Notes under the pieces: generated by a model
The model's database searches: none
Told to the model about the DNA's origin: nothing
The model's input: only the letters and a program-made list of their open reading frames with translations
Part shown: positions 21,741 to 34,992 of the stretch, piece after piece
How the letters are laid out: each line of letters opens with the position of its first letter
Position numbering within the stretch: the first letter of the stretch is position 1
Made by a program: the position numbers and the translations under genes
Source of the DNA: Alentia gelatinosa
Taxonomy: Eukaryota > Annelida > Polychaeta > Phyllodocida > Polynoidae
Assembly (NCBI GenBank): GCA_950022655.1
Contig: OX465587.1
Location: 24,865,716-24,929,715, forward strand
DNA length: 64,000 nt
Direction of reading: 5' to 3'

Positions 21741-22329
21741 TATCACTACGCCGCTTATGGCGGTGGATTTTTTTTTTGATTTTTTTGATTTATTAAAGAT
21801 ATTGTAGTTGGGATATAGGGGTTTCTTATCAATTGTCACCGGGTTTATTGAGGACCTCATGAGGCTGTGGAGCTGCTGGATCTCGGCGGCCCGGTGCCCC
21901 TGTAGAGAATGGCTCATTGAGCTAACAGCGTGCGCTATGTAAAGAATGCCCGGTGGCTTTCCCCGGGGTCAGGTTAGCACAGTTACTGTGGCAGCAAACG
22001 ACGAGCTGGTGCCCACTGACTTGCACCTTGTAGAAACACGGAAGGGAACTGGCCGCACATTCCCACACACTCAGAGCAGTGCAGGTGACACACATAAATT
22101 TAGTGTATCCCTCACAACAGTTTATATCCCTCATACATTTTACTGTTACCGGGTAAACATTGACTTTCTCACCATTCTGATTCTATTGGATCAATGGTTT
22201 TTTTTAAATGTTTGCATACGAAGAAATCACCTTAACACTTCTATGTGACGCTACAATAAAATCAATTAAATTGAAAAGAGTAAATTCAAATGATAATATT
22301 TATGATACACAGCACATTTTAGTAATGCA

Positions 22330-22607
22330 TTACTCATACCTCATGATATCAAAATGTATCAAACTACTTATGCCTTAAGACGTCACAACGAACAATACTC
22401 ACTTATGCCACAAGATATCACATTGTCTGAAAATACTCGTGTCTCACAGCATTGAAATGTACTGTACTATTCAAACCTTGACATATCACAATGTATCACA
22501 CTACTCAAGTATTGAGACTTTACAATGTGTCATTCTACTCATGCCTCAAGATATCACAATGCGTCATACCCTTCATGCCACGACACACCACATTGTATCA
22601 TAATAAT
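22330..22607. repeat. ~34-bp tandem repeat, left block
   Basis: About eight diverged units resembling ATGCCTCAAGATATCACAAT + GTGTCATACTACTC. The same array resumes at 22842. Confidence 0.8.
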
Positions 22608-22841
22608 AGGAAACATCCCTACTGTGGAAGAAATGGTTCGAGAACAAGAATCGTTTCGTACACATTGAGGATGTTTCCTTATCATTATAAACACTGAAAT
22701 TATTAATAACGCAATTCTAGGCACATATGAAGTGTCCCCTTAATCAGGGATAGAATAAACTCTTAATAGAGGGGAAAATGTCCTTTCCAAGCAAATTGTC
22801 CCCTTAAGCGAAGCGTCCCCTAACTCATATTTTAAAGAAAC
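22608..22841. other. segment interrupting the 34-bp tandem array
   Basis: Begins with a hairpin: AATAGGAAACATCC near 22606 pairs with GGATGTTTCCTTAT near 22668. It continues with GTCCCCTTAA-type repeats at about 22733, 22798 and 22827. It is probably an insertion into the array, but I found no clear target duplication. Confidence 0.5.
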
Positions 22842-22991
22842 ACAATGTTTCATAGTACTCTCTCGTACCATCTATACCTTGACATATCACAATGTATCAC
22901 ATTACTCAATGCTTAAACTTTACAATGTATCGCACTATTCATACTTCAAGACATCATGATGTATCATACTATTCATGCCTTGAGGCATCGT
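22842..22991. repeat. ~34-bp tandem repeat, right block
   Basis: About four further units (for example TTGACATATCACAATGTATC + ACATTACTC) continuing the array at 22330-22607. Confidence 0.75.
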
Positions 22992-23962
22992 GAAGTGCAT
23001 GTACTGTTTTTTTATACCATGTAATGGGATGAACGAGGCCAGTAATTCACTTTTCACAACTCTATCAACCATGTTCCCCCTCATTCTCCGCATTGCTATG
23101 TTTTTCATGTGGATATTTAGTCCTTGCCCGCCATCACCATTCCCGAGGAGGGTACATATCCTTAATATGCTGGCGACCACCTCCCCATTGTACCCAAAGG
23201 TCCAGAGCATAATTTGCCGGCGTGAGTGCCCTAATTAGGCCAGCGCCTGATTGATTAGGGTAGATCACAATGAACACACAGGACAATGCCAATAACAACG
23301 GAAAAGACCAATTCCTACCAGCATACGAGAGTACAGCCACCCACTAAGCCTGGTGTAATGTGCTGGCAGAGAAAATGGTCTGGCGCGAACAACCCTATCT
23401 TGATAATAACACGCATGGCTATGTGGATGACACAGTATCTTATCTAACGGCTGGATCTTACTCTTTATACCATCGTCCCTGTTTTTCGGGAAAAAACGCG
23501 GGTATTATGAATGTCTGACCAAGCAATGTAACTGATAGGGTATGACAAAGAGCAATCTTATACAGGCAGTGTGAAATGCGGAAATTGACGAGGGATAAAA
23601 ACAACGAGCGATATTCACATGTATGCAGGGGGCAAAGAACGATTGGGAGCAGGCGTTGGCAAGCGAAAGCACCACATCCTACAATATCCCCCTATTATCG
23701 ACAAGGCTAGGGGAGGAGGTGGTGTGTCATTGTAAAGATATGATGGACAGGCTCCAAGCCACATCCACACAGAGGACTGCTGGCTTAAACAACCACCGCT
23801 TCCTGTTTGTACAGACCTCTCTGACACCTACCACCCACTTCTCAACTCTTAGATATACTCAGTGTATACTGAGATCATTCATGAGTCCGCGATCATCAAG
23901 TAGATACAATTTGAGTATGCAGATGATCGTTTAGAGACTACCTGATCTGGTGTATGCTACAT

Positions 23963-24262
23963 TATCTCACCCCTGGTACAAGTTTAGCTCTAGGAATAAC
24001 AGTAAATAGTTATACGCAGCGATCACCCTCGTACAGTGCCAACTGGATTTGCAAAGTAATTTGAATCATTCTGACATCGTGATGATATTCTAATTAAAGG
24101 GGTGAGATCAACCCAGAACCATACTCGAATCATCAAGTAAACAATACTCCACTCGTTTGGATGCGGCGTAATCGTTCCTCTGCTTCACATTAATGACGAT
24201 TGCTGCACATCCAAATTCATAGAGTATTATGTATCTATATGATTCTCAATACAGTTCTATAT
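23963..24262. repeat. foldback repeat family F, copy 3
   Basis: TATCTCACCCCTGGTACAAG start, then AATACTCCACTCGTTTGGATG pairing with CATCCAAATTCATAGAGTATT. Closest to copy 1 at 18744. Confidence 0.7.
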
Positions 24263-25306
24263 GATTAATAACTAGTTAAGTATGCCACAGTACATCTAGA
24301 ATCCATTACCGTTTTGATAATATGACAATAAAAGAAACCTCTAATTATGCAGATTGTCACAAGTGTGCACAAACTTGCACTTTGTCTGTACTCTTCTTGA
24401 AATAAAGAAAAATAAAGAAATATGCGTCTATCAAAGAGTAAGTAGATTCAACCCCTGCCGTAGTGGGTAAAGCAAGGACAGTTCAAGGATACGATCTAAT
24501 CTAGGCTTCTAAATATCGTTTTATGAATCTATCATTCAGGTCTCTTCTGTGCTCTAAATTGTCGTTTAAAACACCCCTAAGTCAAGAACACATACAGGGT
24601 AGTCCTACATTTAGATTGTTCTGTAAATATAGTATTATACTATATTAGTATTCCATAATTTGCAACTTTGTGATAAATTACTGGTTTTGGTGTGTGGTGA
24701 ATGGCTGACCAACACTATATTGACAGGAAGGACATTTTCAATTACCTAGATCTATGTTTCTTCAACAGCACAGGAATCAATCCTGACTCAAGGGACAGTC
24801 TTTGAGTAATGTCCTAATGCATGGTTATTAAATAGCACCGTGATACAGTATATCGTCATCCAGATTGGGATGATCGTAGGTGCGTTTCAATAGGTGTGCC
24901 GGCCACACCCTTCCCTTAACCAGGTGGGGTCAAGGGTCACCCCCCCCCTCCTTACTGCCTGCCGTCCCAGGGTGCAGCGCGCCGGCGTTCCCTAAGCACC
25001 GATTGACCCGCGGCTACGGTCAGTCCAATCGCGCCTCCGCGGCTGAAGAGTTAGGTGGCTGACAGGGCGGGCGGCGCGCTGGGTCAGGGTGTGGCGGTTA
25101 GGGATCGAGTCATTGAGATCCGGAGATCCGTGTGTCGGGTGTGAGTGGTGACTGGTGGTGACACCTCGTCAACAGACACCTGTCAACTTTGTGTCAACTC
25201 ACAGCTGACGCAAGCAAAGTGTCGTCTGCTTCACATTTGGCACGATTGTTTCTGAGGAAAGAATATCAAGAGTTTTCTACAACACGAAAAGGTAGGTTGG
25301 CATCTG
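24263..25306. other. intergenic with GC-rich island
   Basis: AT-rich to about 24870. A CpG-rich patch at 24880-25150 has no recognisable gene. Confidence 0.35.
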
Positions 25307-25729
25307 CTTTATTAGAGCATGCTTGCACGCGCTAAATACATCATCTAGAGGTTAGAGTCAGGGTTAGAGTCAGAGTTAGAGTGGTCACATTGAACTTTCA
25401 GTGTGCTTCCAGAAAACTATCCCTTTACTATCTGCATGCTGTTCACTGTGAGAGTGAGAACAGAGCAGGGAGCCAGTGTCTAAGGGTCTTAGAGGTGTGC
25501 CCAGCTGACCATGACCAATCACTCAAGACCGAAATACCTCATTGACCCACTGTTGCTTGATATGTTTTGATCCTAGACTCAGGCAGTTAGAGAAATAACA
25601 AGTTGACTGGGTGCAGGTGGGTTACAGAAAACTATCTACAGGCTATATCTGACTCAAACCTTTTAATTGTTATTCATTTATAATTGCACGCTCATTCATC
25701 TGTGATGAACATACTTTTGGCTCCTAGTT
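25307..25729. repeat. 0.4-kb interspersed repeat, copy 3
   Basis: Begins CTTTATTAGAGCATGCTTGC and ends GATGAACATACTTTTGGCTCCTAGTT. It carries an internal GTTAGAGTCAGG/GTTAGAGTCAGA duplication not seen in the other copies. A small fragment (GTTAGAGTCAGAGTTAGAGT) recurs at about 25918. Confidence 0.85.
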
Positions 25730-28118
25730 AAGTTATTGTCTTTTATTAGTAGAGAAGGATTCATACGTAGGGACAAATGCATCTGAGACGGGTGTAATTC
25801 TCACCCTTTCACCGATTCTCCCGTGGTACAAAGATCTCATCGAAAGGTGCCGTTTTTTGCTCTTCAATATCTCAAGGAAAAATGAAGAATTTGACTCACA
25901 TAGAAGGACACACTGGGTTAGAGTCAGAGTTAGAGTGGTCACATTAAAAGACTCGATCGTATCGTGGTCTCTGTTGCATTCTCGTTACCTAAAGTGATCT
26001 GTCTTAGAGGACGGTCTTAAAAGACGATCAGGAAAATATCTTTATTCTTAGGCCTTTTGAAAGGTCTCAAATTTACTTTTTTTTAATGTTTCCCACTATA
26101 AGAAAAGTAATTGCTAATTACTACAATATCAATACAGTGTTATACTATATTTATGGGACAAGTTACATCTAGGATATACCCCGGTAGGTGTCTTGAATTT
26201 TCTTAAACGACTTTGGAGAATTAGGATGACTTGTACAATAAATTACACAACAATATTGTGAGCCTACGTATGATCGTATCCTTGAACTGTCCTAGCTATA
26301 GGAAAAATACTTTTACAATGACATTGGACCTAGGACGACCAGATGCCAATATCTATACTGGGATTTACATAATGAGATTCATGTACCTCACAGGGTGTTT
26401 GTCTGAGACAAGTCCTGCTGAGATTCTATACTACAACACAATCTCTTCATCTAAATGGTAGGGCTCCATTTCTCTAAGACATGTTTTTCCACTGCAATTG
26501 TTGGCGACATTTACCCTAAAAGGAACAAAATCACATAACATTTTGAATCCTGTGAGGTACATGAATCCCACTATGTGAATTCCACGTCAGATATTAAACA
26601 GAACTCTGGGTGCCGTTCAATAATCTGGAGGACCTATCCTGGCTTTACAATGACATGTAACTCACGATAACAGAGTATATGTATTATCTATCATAGAATT
26701 TGTTTCATAAACTTTGTTCTGGGTGGAATGTCCGATCCTTGGTGAGATATATAGCAGATTTGACATGAATCATGCATTAGGACATGTCCCGGGACATTAC
26801 CTGGAGACTGTCCCTTGAGTAAGGACGGATTCATGTGTCGTTGAATAAACCTACAACCATCTGTGTCATGAAAATTGCCCTTCCTGTGAATAAAGCAATA
26901 CTCAGCCATTGCTGGTCAGTGATACTGCCTTTATCCTTGTAAGTCGAAGAGGGACATTGTTTTGTACACTATGCTCAGAGAATTCTCACATTTCAACTAT
27001 GACAACTTGTCACTTATCAAATATACCAGCAGATAACAAAATCTTTGATTGCAGCTTGTGGAGGCACATCAAGTAATAATTGTACGTGTAGGAGCAAAGA
27101 TGAAGCTGGTAAATGGCGATTGGAAATTAGAGGAATGCCAACTTTGGTCAAGGATTTTTGTGTACATTTTCTCTGAATGATTCAGTCAGCATGAGTTAGA
27201 TGAATTCATTCTCATAAAGTCTATTCTCGCAGTAGGCAGTGTGAAATTTGAATATATTGTGATGATACTTATCATACATACGGAGAGGTAACTATTGTAG
27301 CTCGACAATCTACGATTAAAGATATCACAGGATTGACTAACAACGCACCTTATTTGTATCACTGGTTAATAGTAGTTGACCCATACTAATTATTTTCTGT
27401 TTGGGTTTCTGGGTGTGGTTTCTAAAATGTCTATTGAGAAAGATTTCCACTACAGGCCCTTTTTGGTACTAAAATTATGTTCTGACAACAATCATTGGAG
27501 CCAATGCAGGTTGTTTAGATCTCATATTATGCTCTGTTATCATACAACAGCATTTCGGTCAGTTACAATGAATTTTAGAAATTTATTAAAACTTTTTCCC
27601 CTCAAGAACACCAGCTGTATTTCAAATTTTTGATAACCGTGCCAGATTTAGTTTTGCCGGGTGTGATGTGTGGCGTGTGTCCTGGGGATGGAGTGGCTAC
27701 TGAATGGTCGGTCGTTTTTGGTCCTCTTGACCCCTCTGCGGTCCCTGGGGGTCCCTGGGGGTCCCGGGAGTTGGCCCCCTGCCAGCGGCCCCAACCTGGA
27801 GGCACCTAACAGGTCAGACAATAAACGTTCGCCCTGAATGCAAATTAAACACAACTATTCCTCGGAGACACCACCCCAATACATTGCCTGTTTAAAGTTT
27901 AACGATGTTTATGGGCAGTCATTTTAATTATTCACTTAACTGACCCCACCCGGCGCCTGCCATGTATACCTAGACCTCCCACCTTTCACAGAACCACCAC
28001 CTACTTCATCATTGTCCACTGTGTGAGTTGTCCATTTGGGTAATTTGGGTAGGAAGAAGATCAAGATGATTTTGATCACTGATCAGCAACTGCTTTCTCC
28101 CAAAATATATCTTCTTAA
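25730..28118. other. intergenic, no gene seen
   Basis: Includes an inverted repeat with ~20-bp arms: GATTCATGTACCTCACAGG at 26375 pairs with CCTGTGAGGTACATGAATC ending near 26567. A GC-rich patch lies at about 27650-27800. Nothing else stands out. Confidence 0.4.
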
Positions 28119-28497
28119 CCCTTTCCCTGCAGCACCCAGTTTCCCTGTTCACCATTACACGGCAGGCATTGCCTACCCAAACGACCCTGCAACGGCAGGC
28201 ACCTTTTGGGGGAAATAGCAATGTCATGTGATGTGTAATGTGATTTAAGTAATTTACCTTGGTGACTGAACTTATTTTATTATACCAAATCAAAGGTCAA
28301 TATGGCTCTTATACATTGTCAAAATTTCTTTTAAATCAAATAATTATCTTTTTATCTATTGAATTTTGTATATAAGTGTCACTGATGCCTCAAAGATGCC
28401 TGGAGGCATTTTCCTGCCATAGCCAGGGGAATGCCTGGAGGCATCTTCCTGCCGTAGCCAGGGGAATGCCTGGAGGCATCTTCCTGCTGTTAAAGGG
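28119..28497. mobile_element. piggyBac-like MITE with TTAA duplication
   Basis: Flanked by TTAA at 28115-28118 and 28498-28501. The left end CCCTTTCCCTGCAGC pairs with the right end CCTGCTGTTAAAGGG. TTAA target and CCCTTT termini are the piggyBac signature. The right part holds three tandem units of about 45 bp, each with TGCCTGGAGGCATCTTCCTG. Confidence 0.8.
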
Positions 28498-28501
28498 TTA
28501 A

Positions 28502-31500
28502 TTAGTGATAACCCGCTGACTTATCAAAAATCCAGAGTCCCACTTTCTTTGGTCAACCCACTTGAATAACTTAAGTGCTATTGTTGATTGATATTATCAG
28601 TGGGGTTCTCTACTTTATAAGAGGAAGTTGTGTCAGGGTCATGACAAGGTTAAAGCCAGTAGAAGGCGGGGTGACAGTGGCCTATCCCTTGACAACACTA
28701 ACACCAGTTAGCGCGCTCTACAAGCGGCTCTAACGGTCCTGCAGAGAAGGCCATAACACCCGCACCATCAAGTCGATGCTTAACCCTTGTCCACAGACTT
28801 TTATTCATTCAAGAACACAAAATCTCCTTCAAATACTATGAACAAAATTTCACACACACAACCAGGGACGAGCTTTAATCTTACAGATCCATTCTTCAGT
28901 GCGATGACTGATTTCCTTTGCTTCTTGCAATAAAGGAGGGAGGACGAAGTAGCTGGGAATTCTGTCGTAAATTGACGAGGTAGTTCATTTGCGCAATGTA
29001 GTCGTCTAAGGTCAGACCAAAATGGCAGGGTCTCAATTTGATGAATGTTTTATAATGACTGGGCGGGGACGGCCGGCCAAGCGTTCCTATATGCATGAGG
29101 CTGGTACTTTGTGTCCAGTCGGGTCCTGCCCTGACCTGTAAAGGCCTGCTGAGGCAAAAAGATCACAACTGGCGTGTTGGTGATCCATAGGCGCCTTCAT
29201 AAGACGTCTAACGTCCATCATCAGTGCCAAGAGAGACGCCTATCATAAAAATACTTCATACATGTCGATAATAATTCCTAGTAAGATTATACCACCAAAC
29301 TCCACCCCATAGAGAAATTTCACCCTAATTCTTAGGTTGTCAAAGAGAAATTTCACCCTCATCATTAGCAAATGACAGAGACGTTTTACCATTATCCTTA
29401 GTTCATCGCAGGGACAAATCACCATGCATCATCATTCGTTCTGTACTGCGTGTGTTTAGCCATAGTTCATCATTGGATGTTACCTTCTTTGTATCGGTCC
29501 CACGCATAGCAAAACAGTGTGGTCTCATGGATGGAGCCGTTAGGGTAGACCAAAGGGTATAGGAAATCGCTTGCCTGTGGTAGCTGTTTTCCCTACTGGT
29601 ACTACATCACAGACCAATAGAGGTGTAGTGATCTCGTCAAACTTGGACAATTTCAGGCCTAACCCACCATAAATTGCAATAGATTTAATTTCTTCACAAT
29701 GCATCTCAGACAGGTCCCCAGAACATCATAGTTAATATCCACCGAAGTCCCGCTTAGGGAAATATGCCTAGTTTGCAGCAATCAAATTTAACTACTGAAA
29801 CACCTACAGTTGTTCCAAAATAGGCATAAAACGTCTAGATGACATTTTTGAGTCAGACTTTCCTTAACGCCTGAAAGGCCCAGGAATCAGACTTGTATCT
29901 CCACTGTAAGGGGTGAGGTAGGTGTGGGGGGGGGGGGAGGGGGGAGGGGGGGGGACTGCCATAGGATGCAGGGACTGAGGCCAGTCTACGGCAAGCCAAG
30001 CGAGACTCTATTTGAGGAAATTACAAGTATCCATGACACAATGTGTAGCCCCCCTCGCCTCTCTCTAATTCAATACATTATTCTATAGATCATATATATC
30101 AAGATATAAATCCATATCGACACCATATATATACATTCACACTCGATATGGACATTGACTAAGAGATCCCAAACCGCTCTCATTATTAGAGTTCTTGATG
30201 GAAAAGCACAAAAAGTTGAGAACAGAATCAGGTCCACCAATGAAATCAATGCCTTTTGATTCTATCAGTCGCTGACCAAGTCAGTCGGTGGTGGCCTTAT
30301 ATTGTGCATCATCTACGCACAATTGATAGGTGACCTGTCAAATACCAGGCTGTTTCTATTCACCTTTCTTAAATCGGCGTACACAAAAAAAAAGTCGGTG
30401 ATGCCCGACTCCAAATCGGTGCCGAATTAAAATCGGCCAATGGAAAATGGCTTACAGAATGGCGTGTGGTGCGCGCTGTGCGTATGTTGCACGTGCCGGT
30501 AATAAGCGGTATCATACCACCAGGGACGCCCCGTTAGCATCGTGGCGACCCCTGGCGGCCTGAAGGTCAGAGGGGGCATGCCCCTGGTGCCAACGTACCT
30601 GCCAATAGAGGTAGGCGCCGCGAGCTGCTCCCTGCCGGCCCCTGACCATGAGCGCCTCCCACTGCCCGCCAAGTCGACCTTGTAGGCGGCTCTCTGCTTA
30701 TTAATATTCCCTATGAATTTACACAGTTGATGCCTCAACTATGCTAATAACAGTAGCAACCTTCTTTCCGCATAAAAGATAGTGCTGTTGCAAGGGTAGC
30801 AAGACGGGAGTGAGTTGTATGGTGAGGTTATTGAGTGAGGTGGTGCGCTGCGGTAAGAGATGTGAGGTGTGTGTACTGAGTTAAGAGAGGGTTGATAATT
30901 CAATAGGTTTTTTTATTATTATTTTAGAAGAACCATCATTGAATACAATAGTTTTCAGGTTGGCATGTGTGTTCTTAGATTAACTGGTTTTGAACTTGAT
31001 AAGAGTGTCAAAAGATAACAGCACCATATCAAAAATATCCTGATGATAATTACAATTGTGTTGGATGTATCATGTTTGGTCTCGATTATTGAAGTCATGT
31101 ACATTGTTGATCCTAGACGTCGTAGATGCCTTATATCATGCTTTTCAACACTAGTTCTATTATCAATTTTATCTAAGAGTTTTTTATTCAAAGAAATTCG
31201 CATAGATTTGATCAATAATGCTCTGCTAGTTAATCGAAGTTACATTATATTGAAGCTGCTTTGAATAAGGTTAAAAATATGGGTTTTTTTTCTGATTTAG
31301 GTACGTTCAAGTAATGCATTGTACTCTAACTTATGAATTGTCAGGCACCAAATAAACACAGATTGTGTTTCCCCTGGGGTGGTGATGGTGGCTGCAATGT
31401 TTGCACTCCCCAGACCTTCTGGTCTATCTTTAGCGTTAAATATTGTTGTCCAGTTTGATAAACTGACAGATATGCAGATAGGCGATTACCAGGAAATGAT

Positions 31501-33628
31501 TGATTTAGTACCAATAGGGAACAAAGAGTATCAGAATCACAGAAATGGGGGAGGTTATATTGTCGCTGGGCGCTGTCTGATGATTTGAGGTGGAGAATTA
31601 GGTGTGGCGTGTCTATACTTCACGCCTGAAGCAGTAATTAAACGACATTCTTGCCAAACCTGATTCACTTCATGTGAGTTGATTAACCAATATCTTCGCC
31701 TGAAGCCATCTATTGGAGTTCAATGATCACCTGACATGAGTAGCCATGAAAATATAATTGAAGGGAAAAATATTATCTAAATAATGTAGATGTCAAAAGG
31801 TAGTGTCGAGATGATGTATACGTGTACATGTATATGTATTAAATTGTGTTCTGCCCCTACTACGATAAAGTATGGAGTGAACAGATACTGCAGCGGTGAA
31901 CTTAAAGTAACTTTTTGTGCATCTTCACATGTTAAGGGGGTGTTCCACTGGACCGTCTGTCGGCGATTTGGTGGCCAGACACTCGCCAATTCTTATCGAA
32001 TGCCCTAGAGTTCCTCAAGCCTTTGATAATGGACATTTATTAAACTATCATCATCAGAACTGACTAGATTACAATATGCAACCTTCCTCTTAAAGGCCCA
32101 GGAACAATCGATCGGGTGTGAATTCGGCCTGATGTAGCACCCCCTTAAAAGAGAAATTTCTAGGACGGCTTCGTGCAGATCAATTTAAATTAAAGGGGCA
32201 AACCAAGAGGAGCCAAAGAGAACAGAAGGAGAAGGAACAGCAGGAAATGTACATTAAATGTGATAAAGCAATTAAACAACTACCAATAACGGATAGAGAT
32301 GGCATGCACAAAGTTGCTGATAGACCTTTATCACGACGCAAATAAATATGTAAAAAGAAACAGGACCAATGGCGTGTTAACCGGAAGCAGACTGCCCACG
32401 GACGTGTCTGTACCTACCGCTAGGTGTGATTCCTTGTCACGATTGCAGAGGAAACAAACGAAACGGGACAGAAGTGATGCACCGTGGATACAATCATGGA
32501 CAGGTGGACTCACGCCGGGTACAATCACCATGCCCGTGGGCTATGTTTTAATGTTGATACTACGCGAAGTAGTCCGACAAATTAATAGTACAATGGTGGT
32601 CAATTAAGTGATTCATGGTAACCAATCCGCGTAGGCAAGTTTCAACATGGTGAAAATGTAGTTCTAGTAATATTGTTATATTTGGTACCGAAATTGAAAT
32701 TTAGTCCATAACCTAATGGAAACATGTATATATTATGTGTAGAGTGTATTCCATGTTTATCAAATTCACATTCCTAGGTTGTATACAACTGTTCATAAAA
32801 CTTATTTTCTGCACCAACCCACAAGAATCGATATATAAACGGCCTTTTCGATTAAATAACATGTTAAGTTGAGTAGATTAAACATTATTCTATTATTGCC
32901 GAATCCATTTTCCATATTCACCTCTACTAGATCTACTCAAATGAGAAACATGTGTTTCCAAAGAAAATCTCCATGTTAATCTACTCAGACACAGCGGATA
33001 ATTAGGAACATGATCGGGTTCATTCATGCATGAAGCTGTGTATTGACGCTCCTACCTGCATGCAGGGGGGTTGCTACATGCCGCAGGGCGTTGGACCATG
33101 TCCGACATGGATTTTTAATCCCCATCCCCTCTCTCTCCAACACCATGCCCCCACCACACCTTGTGTGTGTTTTTTATACCTTCTGTCCAGAGTTTCACCT
33201 CTACCCACACGTGACACAAATCACAGCAGCTCTGGCAAGCCATCAGTCGCCTTTCCTCGATAATTGCCCAGGTGTAAAACAAAGGGAGCAAAGTGTCATC
33301 AATAAGGAATGAGCAGCCGCCTGAGTTACCGCAGCTCCTCACCTCACCAGACTGTGGAGCGGCGCTGATGGCGATAGTGATGGCTAACCAGGGCTGGGGT
33401 GGTGTCAGGAGTAAGGACAGAGGTTAAGTGTACCGTCAGTTATTTTATTGTCCACCTAATACAAAGTGTCCATATAAAACACATAGGGAGTTTGTATGTA
33501 CATAGCCGGCGCATACGGATATGTTGTATGCTCCGGGTGGCGCATACGGACAAATAGTGCGTATGGAAAAATAGTGCATAACTAAAACGAACTGATATTG
33601 ACATGCCACTTGTCCAAAAGAGTGGATG
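28502..33628. other. intergenic, no confident gene
   Basis: Contains a poly-G/GA tract at 29925-29953, an M3-type MITE remnant at 30232-30452, and a GC-rich patch at about 30480-30700. The longest frames overlap these or lack splice context. Confidence 0.4.
30232..30452. mobile_element. M3-type MITE remnant
   Basis: CAGTCGCTGACCAAGTCAGT, CGGTGGTGGCCTTATATTG and right end AATCGGCCAATGGAAAATGG match the copies at 11642 and 39862. The left end is degraded. Confidence 0.6.
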
Positions 33629-33784
33629 ATAAATACAATATAGACTGGTTTCAGATAAAAGCGGCCGTATACTCCTCGGAGTTGACTCTGCGCAATATCC
33701 TCGCATACGCTCGGATATTACTACGCGTCAACTCTTCGGAGCATACGGCCGCTTGTATCTGAAACCAGTCAATATTGTGTATAT
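33629..33784. repeat. foldback repeat family H, complete hairpin
   Basis: The arms GACTGGTTTCAGATAAAAGC + GGCCGTATACTCCTCGGAGTTGAC and their inverted complement (GTCAACTCTTCGGAGCATAC + GGCCGCTTGTATCTGAAACCAGTC) are about 55 bp with few mismatches. They extend outward through AAATACAATAT / ATATTGTGTAT. The centre carries ATTACTACGCGTCAAC. Confidence 0.85.
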
Positions 33785-33835
33785 ACTTTTTCTTGGGTTT
33801 CATGCGTATGTTGTCTAACAGAATTGAAGACTTTA

Positions 33836-34020
33836 GGCCCTTTTCCATTGGCAGACAAAAACGGTGTAGATTCTCCTAATAGCCTATATACATTTTGCGT
33901 CAGCAGTGGTAAAGGTCCGTCGGTGGTTCCTGGCTGTATATAGGTGATGGCCCATGGAAATAGGCTATCAGGAGGTTACAAAAAATCTACATCGTTTTCG
34001 TCGGCCAATGGAAACAGGTC
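33836..34020. mobile_element. Harbinger-like MITE family M3, complete copy
   Basis: Left end GGCCCTTTTCCATTGGCAGA and right end inverted complement of TCGGCCAATGGAAACAGGTC, with about 38 bp of inverted repeat running through GTGTAGATT. Flanked by TTA (33833-33835 and 34021-34023). Confidence 0.85.
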
Positions 34021-34272
34021 TTATGAGGAAACGTGGTTACCTAGCCCGCAGGGATGGCCGTTTAATGTCTTTTATTCCATAAAATATTTCCCTCCACCTC
34101 CAGCGTTGGGACGTGTTTTATCAGACGGAAGACCGAGAATGGCATCCCTTTTTTTATTTATTTTTATTCAGGTATAAACGGAGTACAATCACCCGTAGGT
34201 GCTCTTCCTTGTACCGATCGAACAACATGGAACAATACAAAAATGGACACACAGTAGTGACATACAGTGCAG

Positions 34273-34529
34273 AAAATGGGAAGAAGAGAGGTTAAGAGAA
34301 AAATATATAGAATATTTCAAGAATTTTACTCTCTTTGTCACTCAGTTCGAGATCCACAGGTCATTTGACGCTGTCTCATATTTAGTTGACTATATTAAGG
34401 CAGTCCTTGCAGGTCTTCCGCGAGCTAATATACATAGATTACCTCGTTCTTATTTTTACAAACCTAAATATCATGAAGGAACACCATTTTATGGACTTAA
34501 GAAATCGTCAACTCACGGCCTCACAGCAG
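34273..34529 (+). CDS. exon-like open block A, unknown protein
   Basis: Bounded by CAGTGCAG|AAAATGG and CACAGCAG|GTAGTA. It encodes about 85 residues rich in aromatic and charged residues (for example EKYIEYFKNFTLFVTQFEIH). It would enter in phase 2 and leave in phase 1. Composition looks protein-like, but I recognise no family and could not connect it in phase to the next blocks. It could be a decayed transposon frame. Confidence 0.3.
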
Positions 34530-34992
34530 GTAGTATTTCAGAGACGTACATAGGTATATATATATGATAATACCCTGTTCTTTTTTCAATCTATGATAAG
34601 ATAGTGGATCTGATTTCTCTGTAGGAATGTGTTATTGATGTAAAGGCATGCATCAGTTTTTATAGCATAGCTTTTTAAAACAGCTTTTTTTCACTTTTGT
34701 TAATACAGATCTTCCAGTGAGTCAGAGTGTAACACGTAGCTTATAGAAGATATCCTAAGATAGTAAGCGGGCAAGATCAATACGAATGATGTAGTCTGGA
34801 GAATTGATTTCCTCTACGCCATGCAACCATGTAGGTCACAGTGTTATTTGCTCAATTAGCTGAATGGTACATCACCTCGAAGAGAGCACTGTACTTGCCG
34901 TTTAAATTTGCCATTGCTATCGGACTGATGTATGTTAGGCCAGCTGAGCACATTCCAAAGGGCTATAACATGATATAGAGGTGTTTTTTTAG

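Noticed and set aside
22330..22991. Regularly spaced repeats resembling a CRISPR array
   Set aside because: Units are contiguous with no spacers, and the genome is eukaryotic.
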